From NCBI RefSeq assembly GCF_001676875.1, contig NZ_JYKA01000006.1:1-64000 (forward strand): 64,000 nucleotides of DNA, read 5' to 3'. The notes beneath the pieces were generated by a model that saw only the letters and a program-made list of their open reading frames with translations, searched no databases and had not been told where the DNA came from. The stretch's first letter is position 1. Each line of letters begins with the position of its first letter. Position numbers and translations under genes: made by a program. Below are positions 18,875 through 30,129 of the stretch, piece after piece. The stretch is from Chromobacterium subtsugae. GTDB taxonomy: Bacteria; Pseudomonadota; Gammaproteobacteria; Burkholderiales; Chromobacteriaceae.

Positions 18875-20230
18875 TTACATGCCGGGCATCATGCCCTTCA
18901 TGCCGCGCATCATTTTCATCAGCCCGCCCTTGGAGGAGAACTGCTTCATCATTTTCTGCATCTGCTCGAACTGGGCCAGCAGACGGTTCACCTCCTGCAC
19001 CGTCACGCCGGAGCCGGTGGCGATGCGGCGCTTGCGGCTGGCCTTGATCAGTTCCGGCTTGCGGCGCTCGTCCGGCGTCATCGAGTTGATGATGCCTTCG
19101 ATGCGGCGCATCGATTTTTCCGCCTCGGCGCCCTGGATGCCCTTGGCCATCTGGCCGATCTGCCCAGGCATCTTTTCCAAGAGATTGGACATGCCGCCCA
19201 TCTTCTTCATCTGCTGCATCTGGGCCTTGAAGTCTTCCAGGTCGAAACCCTTGCCGGACTTCAGCTTCTTGGCCATCGCCGCGGCTTCGTCCTGATCGAT
19301 GCCCTTCTGCACTTCCTCGATCAGCGACAGCACGTCGCCCATGCCCAGGATGCGGCTGGCGATCCGGTCGGGGTGGAAGGGCTCGATGGCGGCGACCTTC
19401 TCGCCGACGCCGATGAACTTGATCGGTTTGCCGGTGACGTGTCGCACCGACAGCGCGGCGCCGCCGCGCGAGTCGCCGTCCATCTTGGTGAGGATCACGC
19501 CGGTCAGCGGCAGCGCTTCATTGAAGGCCTTGGCGGTGTTGACCGCGTCCTGGCCCTGCATCGCGTCGACCACGAACAGCGTTTCGATCGGATTGACCGC
19601 GGCGTGCAGCGCCTTGATCTCGTCCATCATCGCTTCGTCGATGGCGAGGCGGCCGGCGGTATCCACCAGCAGCACGTCGAAGAAGTGGCGGCGGGCATGG
19701 TCTATCGCGGCGCGGGCGATGTCGACCGGCTTTTGCGCCGCGTCGGACGGGAACCATTCGACGCCGACCTGCGCGGCCAGCAGTTTCAGCTGCTCGATGG
19801 CGGCCGGACGATAGACGTCGGCCGAAACCACCAGCACCTTCTTTTTCTGGGTTTCCTTCAGCCTTTTGGCCAGTTTGCCGACGGTGGTGGTCTTGCCGGC
19901 GCCCTGCAGGCCGGCCATCAGTACGATGGCGGGGGGAACGGCGGCCAGGTTAAGCTCGTCGTTCTTGTCGCCCATCAGCTTGACGAGCTCTTCGTTGACC
20001 ACGCCGACCAGCGCCTGGCCCGGGGTCAGGCTGCCCATCACGTCCTGGCCCAGCGCGCGCTCTTTCACCTGGGCGATAAAGGTTTTGACGACGGGCAGCG
20101 CCACATCGGCTTCCAACAGCGCCATGCGCACTTCGCGCATCGCGTCCTGGATGTTGGATTCGGTCAGCCGCGCGTTGCCGCGCAAGGTTTTCATCACGCC
20201 GGACAGGCGGTTGGTCAGGTTGTCTAGCAT
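18875..20230 (-). CDS. ffh: Signal recognition particle protein Ffh
   Basis: A 451-residue GTPase that binds signal peptides of nascent membrane proteins together with 4.5S RNA. The N domain begins MLDNLTNRLSGVMKTLRG. The G domain has GLQGAGKTTTVGKLA, DTAGRLAIDEAMM and TKMDGDSRGGAAL. The C-terminal M domain is methionine-rich (QMQQMKKMGGMSNLLEKMPG, ending MKMMRGMKGMMPGM). The start at 20230 is the family start; a start at 20254 would add MAESKDST. It is divergent from ypjD, an arrangement also seen in E. coli. Confidence 0.95.
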   Translation of the reverse strand: MLDNLTNRLSGVMKTLRGNARLTESNIQDAMREVRMALLEADVALPVVKTFIAQVKERALGQDVMGSLTPGQALVGVVNEELVKLMGDKNDELNLAAVPPAIVLMAGLQGAGKTTTVGKLAKRLKETQKKKVLVVSADVYRPAAIEQLKLLAAQVGVEWFPSDAAQKPVDIARAAIDHARRHFFDVLLVDTAGRLAIDEAMMDEIKALHAAVNPIETLFVVDAMQGQDAVNTAKAFNEALPLTGVILTKMDGDSRGGAALSVRHVTGKPIKFIGVGEKVAAIEPFHPDRIASRILGMGDVLSLIEEVQKGIDQDEAAAMAKKLKSGKGFDLEDFKAQMQQMKKMGGMSNLLEKMPGQIGQMAKGIQGAEAEKSMRRIEGIINSMTPDERRKPELIKASRKRRIATGSGVTVQEVNRLLAQFEQMQKMMKQFSSKGGLMKMMRGMKGMMPGM

Positions 20231-20345
20231 GGTGCTGTCCTTACTCTCTGCCACCGGACGGCAGGTTGGTGTAGACTTTCAAACTGTCGATTTTACCACG
20301 AGCCGCCGGGTGAGCGCCCGGATTTGATCACACTCCATAAATAAT

Positions 20346-21167
20346 ATGACCAGCATCCTGCTCGTTTTGTCGCTGTTCCTGATCCTGTCCTACGGGGCGT
20401 TTACCTGGCACTACCTGGCCAACTGGCGGGGCACGGCCCGCTGGCCGCGCAATCCGAGGGTGGAGCACAGCCTGCTTGGCGTGCTGTTGCTGGTGCAGGC
20501 GCTGGTGGTGGTGGCGCCGCTCAGCGTCAGCGGCGGTCTGTCGCTGGGCGTCGGCCACGCGCTGGGGGTGATGGTATGGATCATGCTGCTGATTTACTGG
20601 ACCTGCAGCTTCTTTTATCGAGTGGAAGGCCTGCAGCTGTTCATGATGCCGCTGGCGATGGCCGCGCTGGCCTTCGCCATCGCCTTCCCCGGCCGGCACA
20701 TGGTGAGCGACCTGTCCAATCCGGCCTTCGTGCTGCACATCCTGGTGTCGATGCTGGCCTACAGCCTGTTCGCCATCGGCGCGCTGATCGCGGTGCTGAT
20801 GCTGTTGCTGGAGCGTTCGCTGCACCATAAGCGGATGTCGCTGCTGGCGCGGCAGTTGCCGCCGCTGCTGACGCTGGAAAAAATGATGTTCCAGGTGATC
20901 GCCGTCGGCTTCCTGCTGCTGACCGTGGCGCTGGTGACGGGGGTGGTGTTCTCCGAAGAGGTGTTCGGCAAGGCCGCCGCGCTGACCCACAAAACCGTGT
21001 TCAGCGTGATTTCCTGGCTGTTGTTCGCGGCTTTGCTGCTGGGGCGCCGCCTGCAGGGATGGCGCGGCAGGGTGGCGATACGCTGGACGCTGGCCGGTTT
21101 CCTGTCATTGATGCTGGCATACGTGGGCAGCAAGGTGGTTTTAGAATTGATCCTGCAGCGCGGCTGA
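20346..21167 (+). CDS. ypjD: YpjD/CcsA-like inner-membrane protein
   Basis: A 273-residue integral membrane protein with about eight helices, in the cytochrome c assembly (CcsA/CcmC-like) superfamily. Features include a first helix ILLVLSLFLILSYGAFTW and a conserved core around MVSDLSNPAFVLHILVSMLAYSLFAIGALIA with a His in LHILVSM. In E. coli, ypjD lies beside ffh, as here, which supports the name. Its function is poorly known; a role in divalent-cation tolerance has been proposed for homologues called CorE. Confidence 0.8.
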   Translation: MTSILLVLSLFLILSYGAFTWHYLANWRGTARWPRNPRVEHSLLGVLLLVQALVVVAPLSVSGGLSLGVGHALGVMVWIMLLIYWTCSFFYRVEGLQLFMMPLAMAALAFAIAFPGRHMVSDLSNPAFVLHILVSMLAYSLFAIGALIAVLMLLLERSLHHKRMSLLARQLPPLLTLEKMMFQVIAVGFLLLTVALVTGVVFSEEVFGKAAALTHKTVFSVISWLLFAALLLGRRLQGWRGRVAIRWTLAGFLSLMLAYVGSKVVLELILQRG

Positions 21168-21227
21168 GCGCTGCGATGTCCATTCAATGACAAAACCCGT
21201 CTTGCACCTTCAATCAAGGAGTTTGCC

Positions 21228-21527
21228 ATGAAGAAGCTGTTCGCTGCCTTTGCCGGCCTGATGCTGCTGTGCAATTTCGCCTGGGCCGCCGTCAACCTGA
21301 ACACCGCCACCGCGCCGCAACTGGAGGCGCTGCAGGGAATCGGCCCGGCCAAGGCCAAGGCTATCATCGACTACCGCGCCAAAAACGGTCCGTTCAAGAC
21401 GGTGGATGATTTGAAGAAGGTTTCCGGCATCGGCGACAAGACGCTGGATAAGCTGCGCAAGGACCTGACCGTGGGCGGCGCGGCGCCGGCCGCCAAACCG
21501 GGCGCCAAGCCGGTGGCCGCCAAGTAG
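21228..21527 (+). CDS. ComEA-like helix-hairpin-helix DNA-binding protein
   Basis: A 99-residue exported protein. A signal peptide (MKKLFAAFAGLMLLCNFAWA) is followed by VNLNTATAPQLEALQGIGPAKAKAIIDYR and FKTVDDLKKVSGIGDKTLDKLR, the two helix-hairpin-helix motifs of the ComEA domain, which bind DNA backbone non-specifically. The Ala/Pro/Lys tail is short. ComEA proteins pull DNA through the outer membrane during natural transformation. The nearby pilBCD genes fit such a role, though this cell's competence is not shown. A good AAGGAG ribosome site precedes the start. Confidence 0.85.
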   Translation: MKKLFAAFAGLMLLCNFAWAAVNLNTATAPQLEALQGIGPAKAKAIIDYRAKNGPFKTVDDLKKVSGIGDKTLDKLRKDLTVGGAAPAAKPGAKPVAAK

Positions 21528-21569
21528 TTTCCCCGCATTCGCGCCGGCCTTTCCGGCGCGGCCGACATC

Positions 21570-21605
21570 ACCGCCAGTCAGCGAGCCGCCGACTGGCGGT
21601 TTTTT
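21570..21605 (+). terminator. Intrinsic terminator after the comEA-like gene
   Basis: CCGCCAGTC pairs with GACTGGCGG around an 11-base loop and is followed by a run of six T. It is 43 bases beyond the stop codon. Confidence 0.85.
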
Positions 21606-21606
21606 C

Positions 21607-21943
21607 ATGCATTCGCGATTTATGGCGGGTTGGGAAAACCGGCCGTGGCGGGAAATTAACTGTTGTGAAATTGAAACAATTGGATGGTTTTGTTGTTTTT
21701 CCATCGCCGTTTGGCAGGTTCTGGTCGAGTTAGAACTATTTGTTAACAATGGTTTAGCGGGATGCTGTTGTTTTTTTGGTAATTTTCACTGGTCTTTCCT
21801 GGGTGAGCTTTGTTTTTTTGCAACGCCGGTCTTATATTGCTTTCAGCGATCGGCGGAATATACCGTCGGCACATAAATGTCCGGACAGACGGCGCTGCCG
21901 CGAAGTCAACAGGACAAAATCAACTGACTTGAAAGGATCTGCA
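21607..21943 (+). promoter_or_regulatory. AT-rich upstream region of the porin gene with a possible promoter
   Basis: This 337-base stretch is far richer in A and T than the rest of the window and contains no convincing gene. TTGCTT (21837-21842) and TATACC (21859-21864), 16 bases apart, could be the promoter, giving a leader of about 70 bases. Long T tracts at 21766-21777 and 21811-21819 may bend the DNA or form an UP-like element. Confidence 0.4.
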
Positions 21944-23125
21944 ATGAACAAGAAGCTCATCGCACTCGCACTGGCCGCCCTGCCTGCCGCCGCCATGGCG
22001 GACGTCACCATCTACGGCACCATCGCGGCCGGCGTCGAATCCCTGAAAACCTACAACGCCAACACCACGTCGTTCGGCGGCGCGCTGCAGGCCGGCGGCC
22101 TGCAATCCCGCACCGAGATCAATGACTGGGTCTCCTACATCGGCTTCAAGGGCAATGAGGACCTGGGCAGCGGCCTGAAGGCGATCTGGCAGGTGGAAAG
22201 CCGCCTGAACATGGACGGCAGCAACAGCACCGGCTTCGGCACCCGCGACAGCTTCATCGGCCTGGCCGGCGACAGCTGGGGCAAGGTGCGCGTCGGCAAA
22301 CTGTCCGACTACGCGAACTCCGACATGGAGCAGGTTGACCCGGGCCATTACTCCAACAATGGCGGCGCGACATTCGGCGGCGCGCCCAGCGTGGGCGGCC
22401 TGGCGATGTTCACCCGCGTGGACGGTCGCCACAACAACGCCGTCCGCTACGACGGCCCCGAGTTCTACGGCTTCAACATCTCCGTGCTGTACGCGGCGGA
22501 CGAGGCTCGCAAGAACGTAGCCGGCATCGTGACCAACGGCCAGTTCTCCAACATCGGCCTGAGCTATGAAAACTCCGGCTTCTTCGGCAAGTACAACTTC
22601 GGCAGCTGGGGTTCCCCGAGCGAGCTGGCCTCGCTGAAGGACTGGCACCGCTTCGAGGGCGGCTATAACGCCAACAACATCTACGTAGCCTTGGGCTTCC
22701 AGCAAGTGCGCGGCTATGTAGGCATCAACTCGGCGGGCGGCGTGGCTACCAGCATTACCGACAATGGCGGGCTGCTGTACAACGGCAACGCCGCGAGCGC
22801 GAACTTGGCTGGCCTGGTTGCGCAGAATCCGGGGCTGGTGAATTCCAAGACGGTGCAACTGGGGCGCACGCGTGAAATCGCGCTGACCGGCGGCTACACC
22901 TTCGGCGCTTTCACTCCGTACCTCAGCTATGCCAAGGGTTACAATGTCAACTTGGCGAACTTCGGCGACGTGAGCAACTCCGGCTACGACCAATGGGTGC
23001 TGGGCCTTGATTACGCGGTGTCCAAGCGCACCGACGTCTACACCTCCTACGGCCACGTCAACTGGAAGCTGCAAGGCGCGCAAAACGAAAGCTCCTTCGG
23101 CCTCGGCCTGATTCACCACTTCTGA
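21944..23125 (+). CDS. Outer-membrane porin, Neisseria PorB-like family
   Basis: A 393-residue trimeric general-diffusion porin. A signal peptide (MNKKLIALALAALPAAAMA) is followed by the typical first strand DVTIYGTIAAGVE. Alternating strands, GFKGNEDLGSGLKAIWQVES, and the constriction-loop region RDSFIGLAGDSWGKVRVGKLSD are those of betaproteobacterial porins. It ends in the outer-membrane sorting Phe (LGLIHHF). The ATG at 21944 is preceded by AAAGGA. Frames open upstream, but the signal peptide fixes the start. Confidence 0.93.
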   Translation: MNKKLIALALAALPAAAMADVTIYGTIAAGVESLKTYNANTTSFGGALQAGGLQSRTEINDWVSYIGFKGNEDLGSGLKAIWQVESRLNMDGSNSTGFGTRDSFIGLAGDSWGKVRVGKLSDYANSDMEQVDPGHYSNNGGATFGGAPSVGGLAMFTRVDGRHNNAVRYDGPEFYGFNISVLYAADEARKNVAGIVTNGQFSNIGLSYENSGFFGKYNFGSWGSPSELASLKDWHRFEGGYNANNIYVALGFQQVRGYVGINSAGGVATSITDNGGLLYNGNAASANLAGLVAQNPGLVNSKTVQLGRTREIALTGGYTFGAFTPYLSYAKGYNVNLANFGDVSNSGYDQWVLGLDYAVSKRTDVYTSYGHVNWKLQGAQNESSFGLGLIHHF

Positions 23126-23145
23126 TCCGGCGCTTCGCCTATCGG

Positions 23146-23173
23146 AAAGGGACTGCCTCGGCAGTCCCTTTTT
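23146..23173 (+). terminator. Intrinsic terminator of the porin gene
   Basis: AAGGGACTGC pairs with GCAGTCCCTT in a tight hairpin followed by TTTTTC, 20 bases after the porin stop. Confidence 0.85.
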
Positions 23174-23324
23174 CATGGCAATATGGCGTTTGCCCCACCC
23201 GATTCGGATGCCGCGGCAGGCCTGGCGGGATTCGCGGCGGAGGCGCGGCCGGATTTTGCATATAATATCGTCACAGCCTGCGCCTGATCGTGACCACAAC
23301 GTCAAAACTGGATCGATTTCGCCT

Positions 23325-25031
<1,707 letters not shown>

Positions 25032-25083
25032 GCGCGTACGGTCTTCAAGCGCGGATGGCATGCAGACAGGGAAGGTTGGATCG

Positions 25084-26307
25084 ATGGCGACGACAGCTGC
25101 GAAAAAGACGAATCCCGGCTACATCTGGGAATGGGAAGGGAAAGACCGGGCCGGCAAGGCGATACGCGGAGAATTGCGCGCCGAGTCGGAAACCGTGGCC
25201 AAGACTCAATTGCGGCGCCAAGGCATCAACGTATCCAAAATCCGCAAGCGCCGCACCGGCTTCGGCAAGCGGATCACCGAAAAGGACATTGCGTTGTTCA
25301 CGCGCCAACTGTCGACGATGATGCGGGCGGGGGTGCCGCTGCTGCAGGCTTTCGACATCGCGGCGAAAGGCCACAGCAATCCGGCGGTGACGCGGATGCT
25401 GCTGGAGGTGCGCGCCGACGTGGAAACCGGGCTGTCGCTGGCCGAGGCCTTCCGCAAGCGCCCGCTGTATTTCGACAAGCTGTTCTGCAACATCATCGCC
25501 GCCGGCGAAACCGGCGGCGTGCTGGACACGCTGCTGGACAAGCTCGCCACCTACAAGGAAAAGGTGATGGCGATCAAGGCCAAGATCAAGTCGGCGATGA
25601 TCTACCCGTCGGCCATCGTCGGCACCGCTTTCATCATCACCGCGGTGATCATGATCTACGTGATCCCGGCCTTCAAGGACTTGTTCTCCAGCTTCGGCGC
25701 CAATCTGCCGGCGCCGACGCTGTTCGTGATCTGGCTGTCCGATCAGTTCGTCCATTTCTGGTGGCTGATCTTCGGCACGATTTTCGGCGGCCTGTTCGCC
25801 TTCTTTTACGCGTTCAAGCGCACCCCCAAGATGCAGGAGCAGATGGACCGCATCCTGCTGCGGCTGCCGGTGATAGGCGACATCATCCGCAAGGCCACCA
25901 TCGCGCGCTGGGCGCGCACGCTGTCCACGCTGTTTTCCGCCGGCGTGCCGCTGGTGGAGGCGCTGGATTCGGTGGGCGGCGCCGCCGGCAACCAGGTGTA
26001 CGCCGAGGCCACGCGCCGGATCCAGGCTGATGTCAGCACCGGATCCAGTCTCAACTATTCGATGCAGCGCACCGATCTGTTCCCCAATATGGTGCTGCAG
26101 ATGACCTCGATAGGCGAGGAGTCCGGCTCTCTGGACCAGATGCTGGACAAGGTGGCCGACTTTTACGAAGAAGAAGTGGATAATGCGGTGGCCGCGCTGT
26201 CCAGCCTGCTGGAGCCGGCCATCATGGTGATACTGGGGGTATTGATCGGCGGTCTGGTGATCGCGATGTACATGCCTATCTTCAAAATGGGTCAGGTGGT
26301 GGGTTGA
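25084..26307 (+). CDS. pilC: Type IV pilus inner-membrane platform protein PilC
   Basis: A 407-residue polytopic protein on which the PilB motor works to assemble pili. Two T2SF domains are seen, at about 70-195 and 275-395, each followed by membrane helices (AIVGTAFIITAVIMIYVIP and PAIMVILGVLIGGLVIAMYMPIF). Signature stretches are FTRQLSTMMRAGVPLLQAFDI and GEESGSLDQMLDKVADFYEEEVD. The start at 25084 was chosen for its fit to the family and for GGAAGGTTGGA upstream; an ATG at 25060 is in frame. Confidence 0.93.
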   Translation: MATTAAKKTNPGYIWEWEGKDRAGKAIRGELRAESETVAKTQLRRQGINVSKIRKRRTGFGKRITEKDIALFTRQLSTMMRAGVPLLQAFDIAAKGHSNPAVTRMLLEVRADVETGLSLAEAFRKRPLYFDKLFCNIIAAGETGGVLDTLLDKLATYKEKVMAIKAKIKSAMIYPSAIVGTAFIITAVIMIYVIPAFKDLFSSFGANLPAPTLFVIWLSDQFVHFWWLIFGTIFGGLFAFFYAFKRTPKMQEQMDRILLRLPVIGDIIRKATIARWARTLSTLFSAGVPLVEALDSVGGAAGNQVYAEATRRIQADVSTGSSLNYSMQRTDLFPNMVLQMTSIGEESGSLDQMLDKVADFYEEEVDNAVAALSSLLEPAIMVILGVLIGGLVIAMYMPIFKMGQVVG

Positions 26308-27227
26308 TGCTGGAGGATATTACGTGGTTGCTGGCCACGCATCCGGGTTGTCTGACGGGCGTGGCGCTGGTGTTGGGCTTATTGGTGGGCAGCTTTCTCA
26401 ATGTGGTGATCCACCGGCTGCCGCAGATGCTGGATGGCGAGTTTTTGGCGGACAGCGTCGAATACCTGGCGGAAAACCGCCGCTTTCCCGAATTGCGGCT
26501 GGCGGCGCAGGGCGCGGCGGCGGCGATGGAGGGCGAGGCGGGCTGCAATCTGTGGCGGCCCGGCTCGCATTGTCCGGCTTGCGGCGCGCCGGTGCGGCCC
26601 TGGCAGAACGTGCCGCTGCTGAGCTTTGTTTTGCTGCGCGGCCGTTGCCGCGCTTGCGGCGTCGCGATCAGCCTGCGCTACCCGCTGGTGGAGGCATTGT
26701 GCGCGGCGATGTTCGGTTTTCTGGCCTGGACGCTGGGCTGGGGCTGGCCGCTGGCCGGCGCTTTGGCGCTGACGGCTTGCCTGCTGGCCTTGGCTTTCAT
26801 CGATCTGGACACCAAGCTGCTGCCGGATAGCCTGACTCTGCCGCTGCTGTGGGGCGGCTTGCTTTTCAACCTGCACACCGGCTTGGTGCCGCTGAGCGAT
26901 GCGATATGGGGCGCGGCATTCGGCTATCTGTCGCTGTGGCTGGTGTTCCATGGCTTCCGGCTGCTGACCGGCAAGAATGGCTTCGGCTACGGCGACTTCA
27001 AGCTGCTGGCGGCGCTGGGGGCCTGGCTGGGATGGGGCATGCTGCCGCTGATCGTGCTGCTGTCGTCGCTGGTGGGCGCGGTGTGCGGGCTGGCGATGCG
27101 CTGCGCCTCGCGGATCGGCCCCGGTCAGGAAATCCCGTTTGGCCCCTATCTCGCCGCCGCCGGCTGGATCGCGCTGGTGTGGGGGCCGCAAATCGTAAAT
27201 GGATATTTGACATGGCTATCCCGGTAG
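26307..27227 (+). CDS. pilD: Prepilin peptidase/N-methyltransferase PilD
   Basis: A 306-residue inner-membrane aspartic protease that cleaves and methylates type IV pilins, and normally also type II secretion pseudopilins. The zinc-binding loop has two CxxC pairs (HCPACG and CRACG). The two catalytic Asp motifs are AFIDLDTKLLPD and GYGDFKLLAALGAWLG. Its ATG overlaps the pilC stop (TGATG). No separate gspO is in the gsp operon downstream, so this enzyme probably serves both systems. Confidence 0.93.
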   Translation: MLEDITWLLATHPGCLTGVALVLGLLVGSFLNVVIHRLPQMLDGEFLADSVEYLAENRRFPELRLAAQGAAAAMEGEAGCNLWRPGSHCPACGAPVRPWQNVPLLSFVLLRGRCRACGVAISLRYPLVEALCAAMFGFLAWTLGWGWPLAGALALTACLLALAFIDLDTKLLPDSLTLPLLWGGLLFNLHTGLVPLSDAIWGAAFGYLSLWLVFHGFRLLTGKNGFGYGDFKLLAALGAWLGWGMLPLIVLLSSLVGAVCGLAMRCASRIGPGQEIPFGPYLAAAGWIALVWGPQIVNGYLTWLSR

Positions 27228-27826
27228 TCGGTTTGACCGGCGGCATAGGCTCAGGCAAGAGCGCCGCGGCCGACAGGTTTGCCGAGCTGGGCGTGCCGGT
27301 GGTGGATACCGACCGCATCGCGCATCAGCTGACCGGCCCGCAAGGCGCGGCGATGGCGGCGATCGCGCGCGAATTCGGCGCCGCGGCGCTGACGGCGGAC
27401 GGCGCGCTGGACCGGGCGGCGATGCGCGAATTGGCCTTCGCCGATCCGGCTTGCCGGCGCCGGCTGGAGGCGATCCTCCATCCCGCCATCCATGAGGAAA
27501 GCCTGCGGCAGCTGGCGGCGGCGCGCGGCGATTACGCGCTGCTGGTGGTGCCGCTGCTGTTCGAGAGCGAGCGCTACACGCCCTTGCTGGCGCGCAGCCT
27601 GGTGGTGGATTGTCGCGAGGAGATCCAGTTGGAAAGGGTGATGCGGCGCAGCGGCCTGGAGGAAAGCGCGGTGCGCGCGATCATGGCCGCGCAGCTGCCG
27701 CGGGAGCGTCGGCGCCAGTTGGCCGACGATATCATCGACAACAATGGCGGCTTGGCAGAATTGAGGCTTCAAGTTGATGCCAAACACAGTTATTATCTGG
27801 CAAATCTTGTCAATGCATTGTTATAG
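27212..27826 (+). CDS. coaE: Dephospho-CoA kinase
   Basis: A 204-residue enzyme phosphorylating dephospho-CoA at the ribose 3'-OH, the last step of coenzyme A synthesis. The P loop GLTGGIGSGKS lies at the N-terminus, with the substrate region VVDTDRIAHQLTGP and a lid region around RVMRRSGLEE following. It overlaps the last 16 bases of pilD in another frame. The frame is open far upstream, but only the ATG at 27212 gives the family start. Confidence 0.93.
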   Translation: MAIPVVGLTGGIGSGKSAAADRFAELGVPVVDTDRIAHQLTGPQGAAMAAIAREFGAAALTADGALDRAAMRELAFADPACRRRLEAILHPAIHEESLRQLAAARGDYALLVVPLLFESERYTPLLARSLVVDCREEIQLERVMRRSGLEESAVRAIMAAQLPRERRRQLADDIIDNNGGLAELRLQVDAKHSYYLANLVNALL

Positions 27827-27861
27827 GCTTGCTGCAAGCCTTGGAGAAGGGCAGATCTGCC

Positions 27862-28620
27862 GTGATCAGTTTTGAATTTCCTGTCACCGAGCGCACCCGT
27901 ATTCTGCTTCGCCTGGAATACCTGTATGGGCGGCTGTCCTACTTCGTCGGCAAGGATGACCCTTACGATCACCACGCCGCGCTGCTGGTGTTGTTCGAGC
28001 TGATGGAGACCGCCTCGCGCGCCGATCTCAAAGCGGATCTGCTGCAGGAGCTGGAGCGGCAGAAGCAGGTGCTGGAGGCGCTGCGCGAGAATCCCAACGT
28101 GGCCGAGGAGACGCTGGAAGGCGTGCTGGAGGAAATCGAACGGGCGTCGGGCAAGCTGCTGGCATTGACAGGGAAATTCGGCCAGAACCTGCGCGAGAAC
28201 GAATGGCTGATGGCCATCAAGCAGCGCGCCGGCATTCCCGGCGGCACCTGCCAGTTCGACCTGCCGTCCTATCACCTGTGGCAGCAGCGCTCGGCGGAGA
28301 CGCGCCGCCAGGACCTGCTGCGCTGGGCGGCGCCGCTGATGCCCACCGCCGACGCGTCGGACATCCTGCTGCGGCTGTTGCGCGACAGCGGCAAGACCCA
28401 TCATTACGTCGCGCGCAAGGGCGCGTTCCAGCAGATGTCGGGCGGCAAGGTGGTGCAGCTGATCCGCGTCGCCTACGATGACAATCTCGAATTGCTGCCC
28501 GAGCTGTCGGCCAACAAATACGCGCTCAACATCCGCTTCATCAACGCGGTCACCGGCGAAGCCCGGCCGCGCCAGATCGAGCAGGATGTCGAGTTTTACC
28601 TCACCAATTGCAAATTCTGA
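27862..28620 (+). CDS. zapD: Cell division protein ZapD
   Basis: A 252-residue FtsZ-associated protein that bundles FtsZ filaments at the division site. It opens with [21 protein letters not shown], characteristic of ZapD (formerly YacF/DUF1342), and carries the central [27 protein letters not shown] start at 27862 is preceded by GGAGAAGG at 11 bases; an earlier TTG at 27829 is less likely. The coaE-zapD-yacG order is standard in beta- and gammaproteobacteria. Confidence 0.9.
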   Translation: MISFEFPVTERTRILLRLEYLYGRLSYFVGKDDPYDHHAALLVLFELMETASRADLKADLLQELERQKQVLEALRENPNVAEETLEGVLEEIERASGKLLALTGKFGQNLRENEWLMAIKQRAGIPGGTCQFDLPSYHLWQQRSAETRRQDLLRWAAPLMPTADASDILLRLLRDSGKTHHYVARKGAFQQMSGGKVVQLIRVAYDDNLELLPELSANKYALNIRFINAVTGEARPRQIEQDVEFYLTNCKF

Positions 28621-28625
28621 GTTTC

Positions 28626-28820
28626 ATGTCCGATTCCGTCCGCATCGTCGCCTGTCCCACCTGCCGCGCAGAAGTGCGCTGGGAGCCGCAAAGCCGCTAC
28701 CGTCCGTTCTGCAGCGAGCGCTGCCGTCTGATCGACCTGGGGCAATGGGCCAGCGAGTCGTACAAGGTGCCGGCCGAGGAAGAGTCGCCGTCAGGCGACG
28801 CCCTGCCGCCGGCGCATTGA
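28626..28820 (+). CDS. yacG: DNA gyrase inhibitor YacG (zinc-binding)
   Basis: A 64-residue protein with a single zinc site formed by CPTC and CSERC, 16 residues apart, followed by [14 protein letters not shown], the YacG signature. In E. coli it binds GyrB and inhibits gyrase. It starts five bases after the zapD stop and ends the cluster, with a terminator 20 bases on. Confidence 0.9.
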   Translation: MSDSVRIVACPTCRAEVRWEPQSRYRPFCSERCRLIDLGQWASESYKVPAEEESPSGDALPPAH

Positions 28821-28839
28821 GCCGCGCCCGTCAGACGAT

Positions 28840-28870
28840 AAAAAAACCGCCGGCAGAGACCGGCGGTTTT
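28840..28870. terminator. Bidirectional intrinsic terminator between yacG and the amidase gene
   Basis: ACCGCCGG pairs with CCGGCGGT around six bases. The A run on the left and T run on the right let it terminate the plus-strand cluster and the minus-strand amidase alike. Confidence 0.85.
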
Positions 28871-28887
28871 CATTTGGGGCGGCGCGC

Positions 28888-30129
28888 TCAGGCGCGGGCG
28901 GCCAGCGCGGCGCCGGAGGCGAAGTAGTGCTTGACGCCGCTGAAGATGGCGTTGGCCATCTGCTGCTGGAATTCGGCGGTCAGCAAGCGCTGTTCTTCGT
29001 CCGGATTGGAGATGAAGGCGGTTTCCACCAGGATGGACGGAATGTCCGGCGCTTTCAGCACCGCGAAGCCGGCTTGTTCCACCGCGTTCTTGTGCAGCTT
29101 GTTGAGGCCTCCCAGCTGGCCCAGCACCGTCTTGCCCAGTTTCAGGCTGTCGTTGATGGTGGCGGTCTGGGTCAGGTCCAGCAAGGTGTGGGCCAGGTAT
29201 TTGTCCTTGCTGCCTATCTTGACGCCGCCGATCAGGTCGGAGTCGTTCTGCGTCTGCGCCAGCGCCTTGGCGAAGGCGCTGGTGGCGCCCTTTTCCGACA
29301 GCGCGAACACCGACGAGCCGCGGGCGGCGCGGTTGGGCGCGGCGTCGGCGTGGATGGAGACGAACAGGTCGGCGTTGAGCTTGCGCGCTTTTGCCACCCG
29401 CACGCCCAGCGGGATGAAGACGTCGTCGCTGCGCGTCATGTAGGCGCGCATATTCGGCTCGGCGTCGATCAGCTGCTTGAGCTGATGACCTATCTTCAAC
29501 ACCACGTCCTTTTCGCGGGTGCCGACCATGCCGATGGCGCCGGGGTCCTCGCCGCCATGGCCGGGGTCCAGCATCACGATGATGGGGCGGCCGTTGTTCT
29601 TGGCCTTGGGCTTCACTTGCGCCGGCGGCTGTTCCAGCTTGCCCTTGTTGTAGTCCTGCAAGAGCGCCAGCAGCGGGTCGTCCTGCTGGCCGCTGGCCGG
29701 GTACAGGTCCACCACCAGCCGGTGCTGGTATTCGGCGACCGGCGTCAGCGAGAAGGCCTGCGGCTTGACGTCGGTTTTCAGTTCCAGCACCAGCCGCACG
29801 GTGTCCTGGTCGAACTGGCCGGCGCGGGCGGTGGCGATATAGGGATCGGCGGCGGCGATCTGGCCGCTGATGTCCTTCAGCACGCCGTTCAGCTGCACGC
29901 CTTGCAGATCTATCACCAGCCGGCTGGGATTGGCCAGCGTGAACTGCTTGTACTGGATGGCGGCGCTGGACTCCAGCGTGATGCGGGTGTAAGTGGAGGA
30001 GGGCCAGATGCGCAGGGCGACGATCTGGCTGCCGGCAGCGAAACCATTGCGGCTGACGGCGAGCAAAAAGGTGGCGGCGGCTGCGCCTAGCAGCGCGCGG
30101 CGCTTGGGGTCGAAAGTCGATTGAGGCAT
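28888..30129 (-). CDS. amiC: N-acetylmuramoyl-L-alanine amidase (AmiC type)
   Basis: A 413-residue periplasmic zinc amidase that splits septal peptidoglycan. A twin-arginine-like signal ([19 protein letters not shown]) fits Tat export, as for AmiC in E. coli. An AMIN domain (about 35-140) targets it to the septum. The Amidase_3 domain begins [17 protein letters not shown] with the first zinc His, followed by SIHADAAP and [15 protein letters not shown] with the catalytic Glu. The start at 30129 lies inside the end of tsaE (43-base overlap). AmiB is the alternative name. Confidence 0.87.
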   Translation of the reverse strand: MPQSTFDPKRRALLGAAAATFLLAVSRNGFAAGSQIVALRIWPSSTYTRITLESSAAIQYKQFTLANPSRLVIDLQGVQLNGVLKDISGQIAAADPYIATARAGQFDQDTVRLVLELKTDVKPQAFSLTPVAEYQHRLVVDLYPASGQQDDPLLALLQDYNKGKLEQPPAQVKPKAKNNGRPIIVMLDPGHGGEDPGAIGMVGTREKDVVLKIGHQLKQLIDAEPNMRAYMTRSDDVFIPLGVRVAKARKLNADLFVSIHADAAPNRAARGSSVFALSEKGATSAFAKALAQTQNDSDLIGGVKIGSKDKYLAHTLLDLTQTATINDSLKLGKTVLGQLGGLNKLHKNAVEQAGFAVLKAPDIPSILVETAFISNPDEEQRLLTAEFQQQMANAIFSGVKHYFASGAALAARA

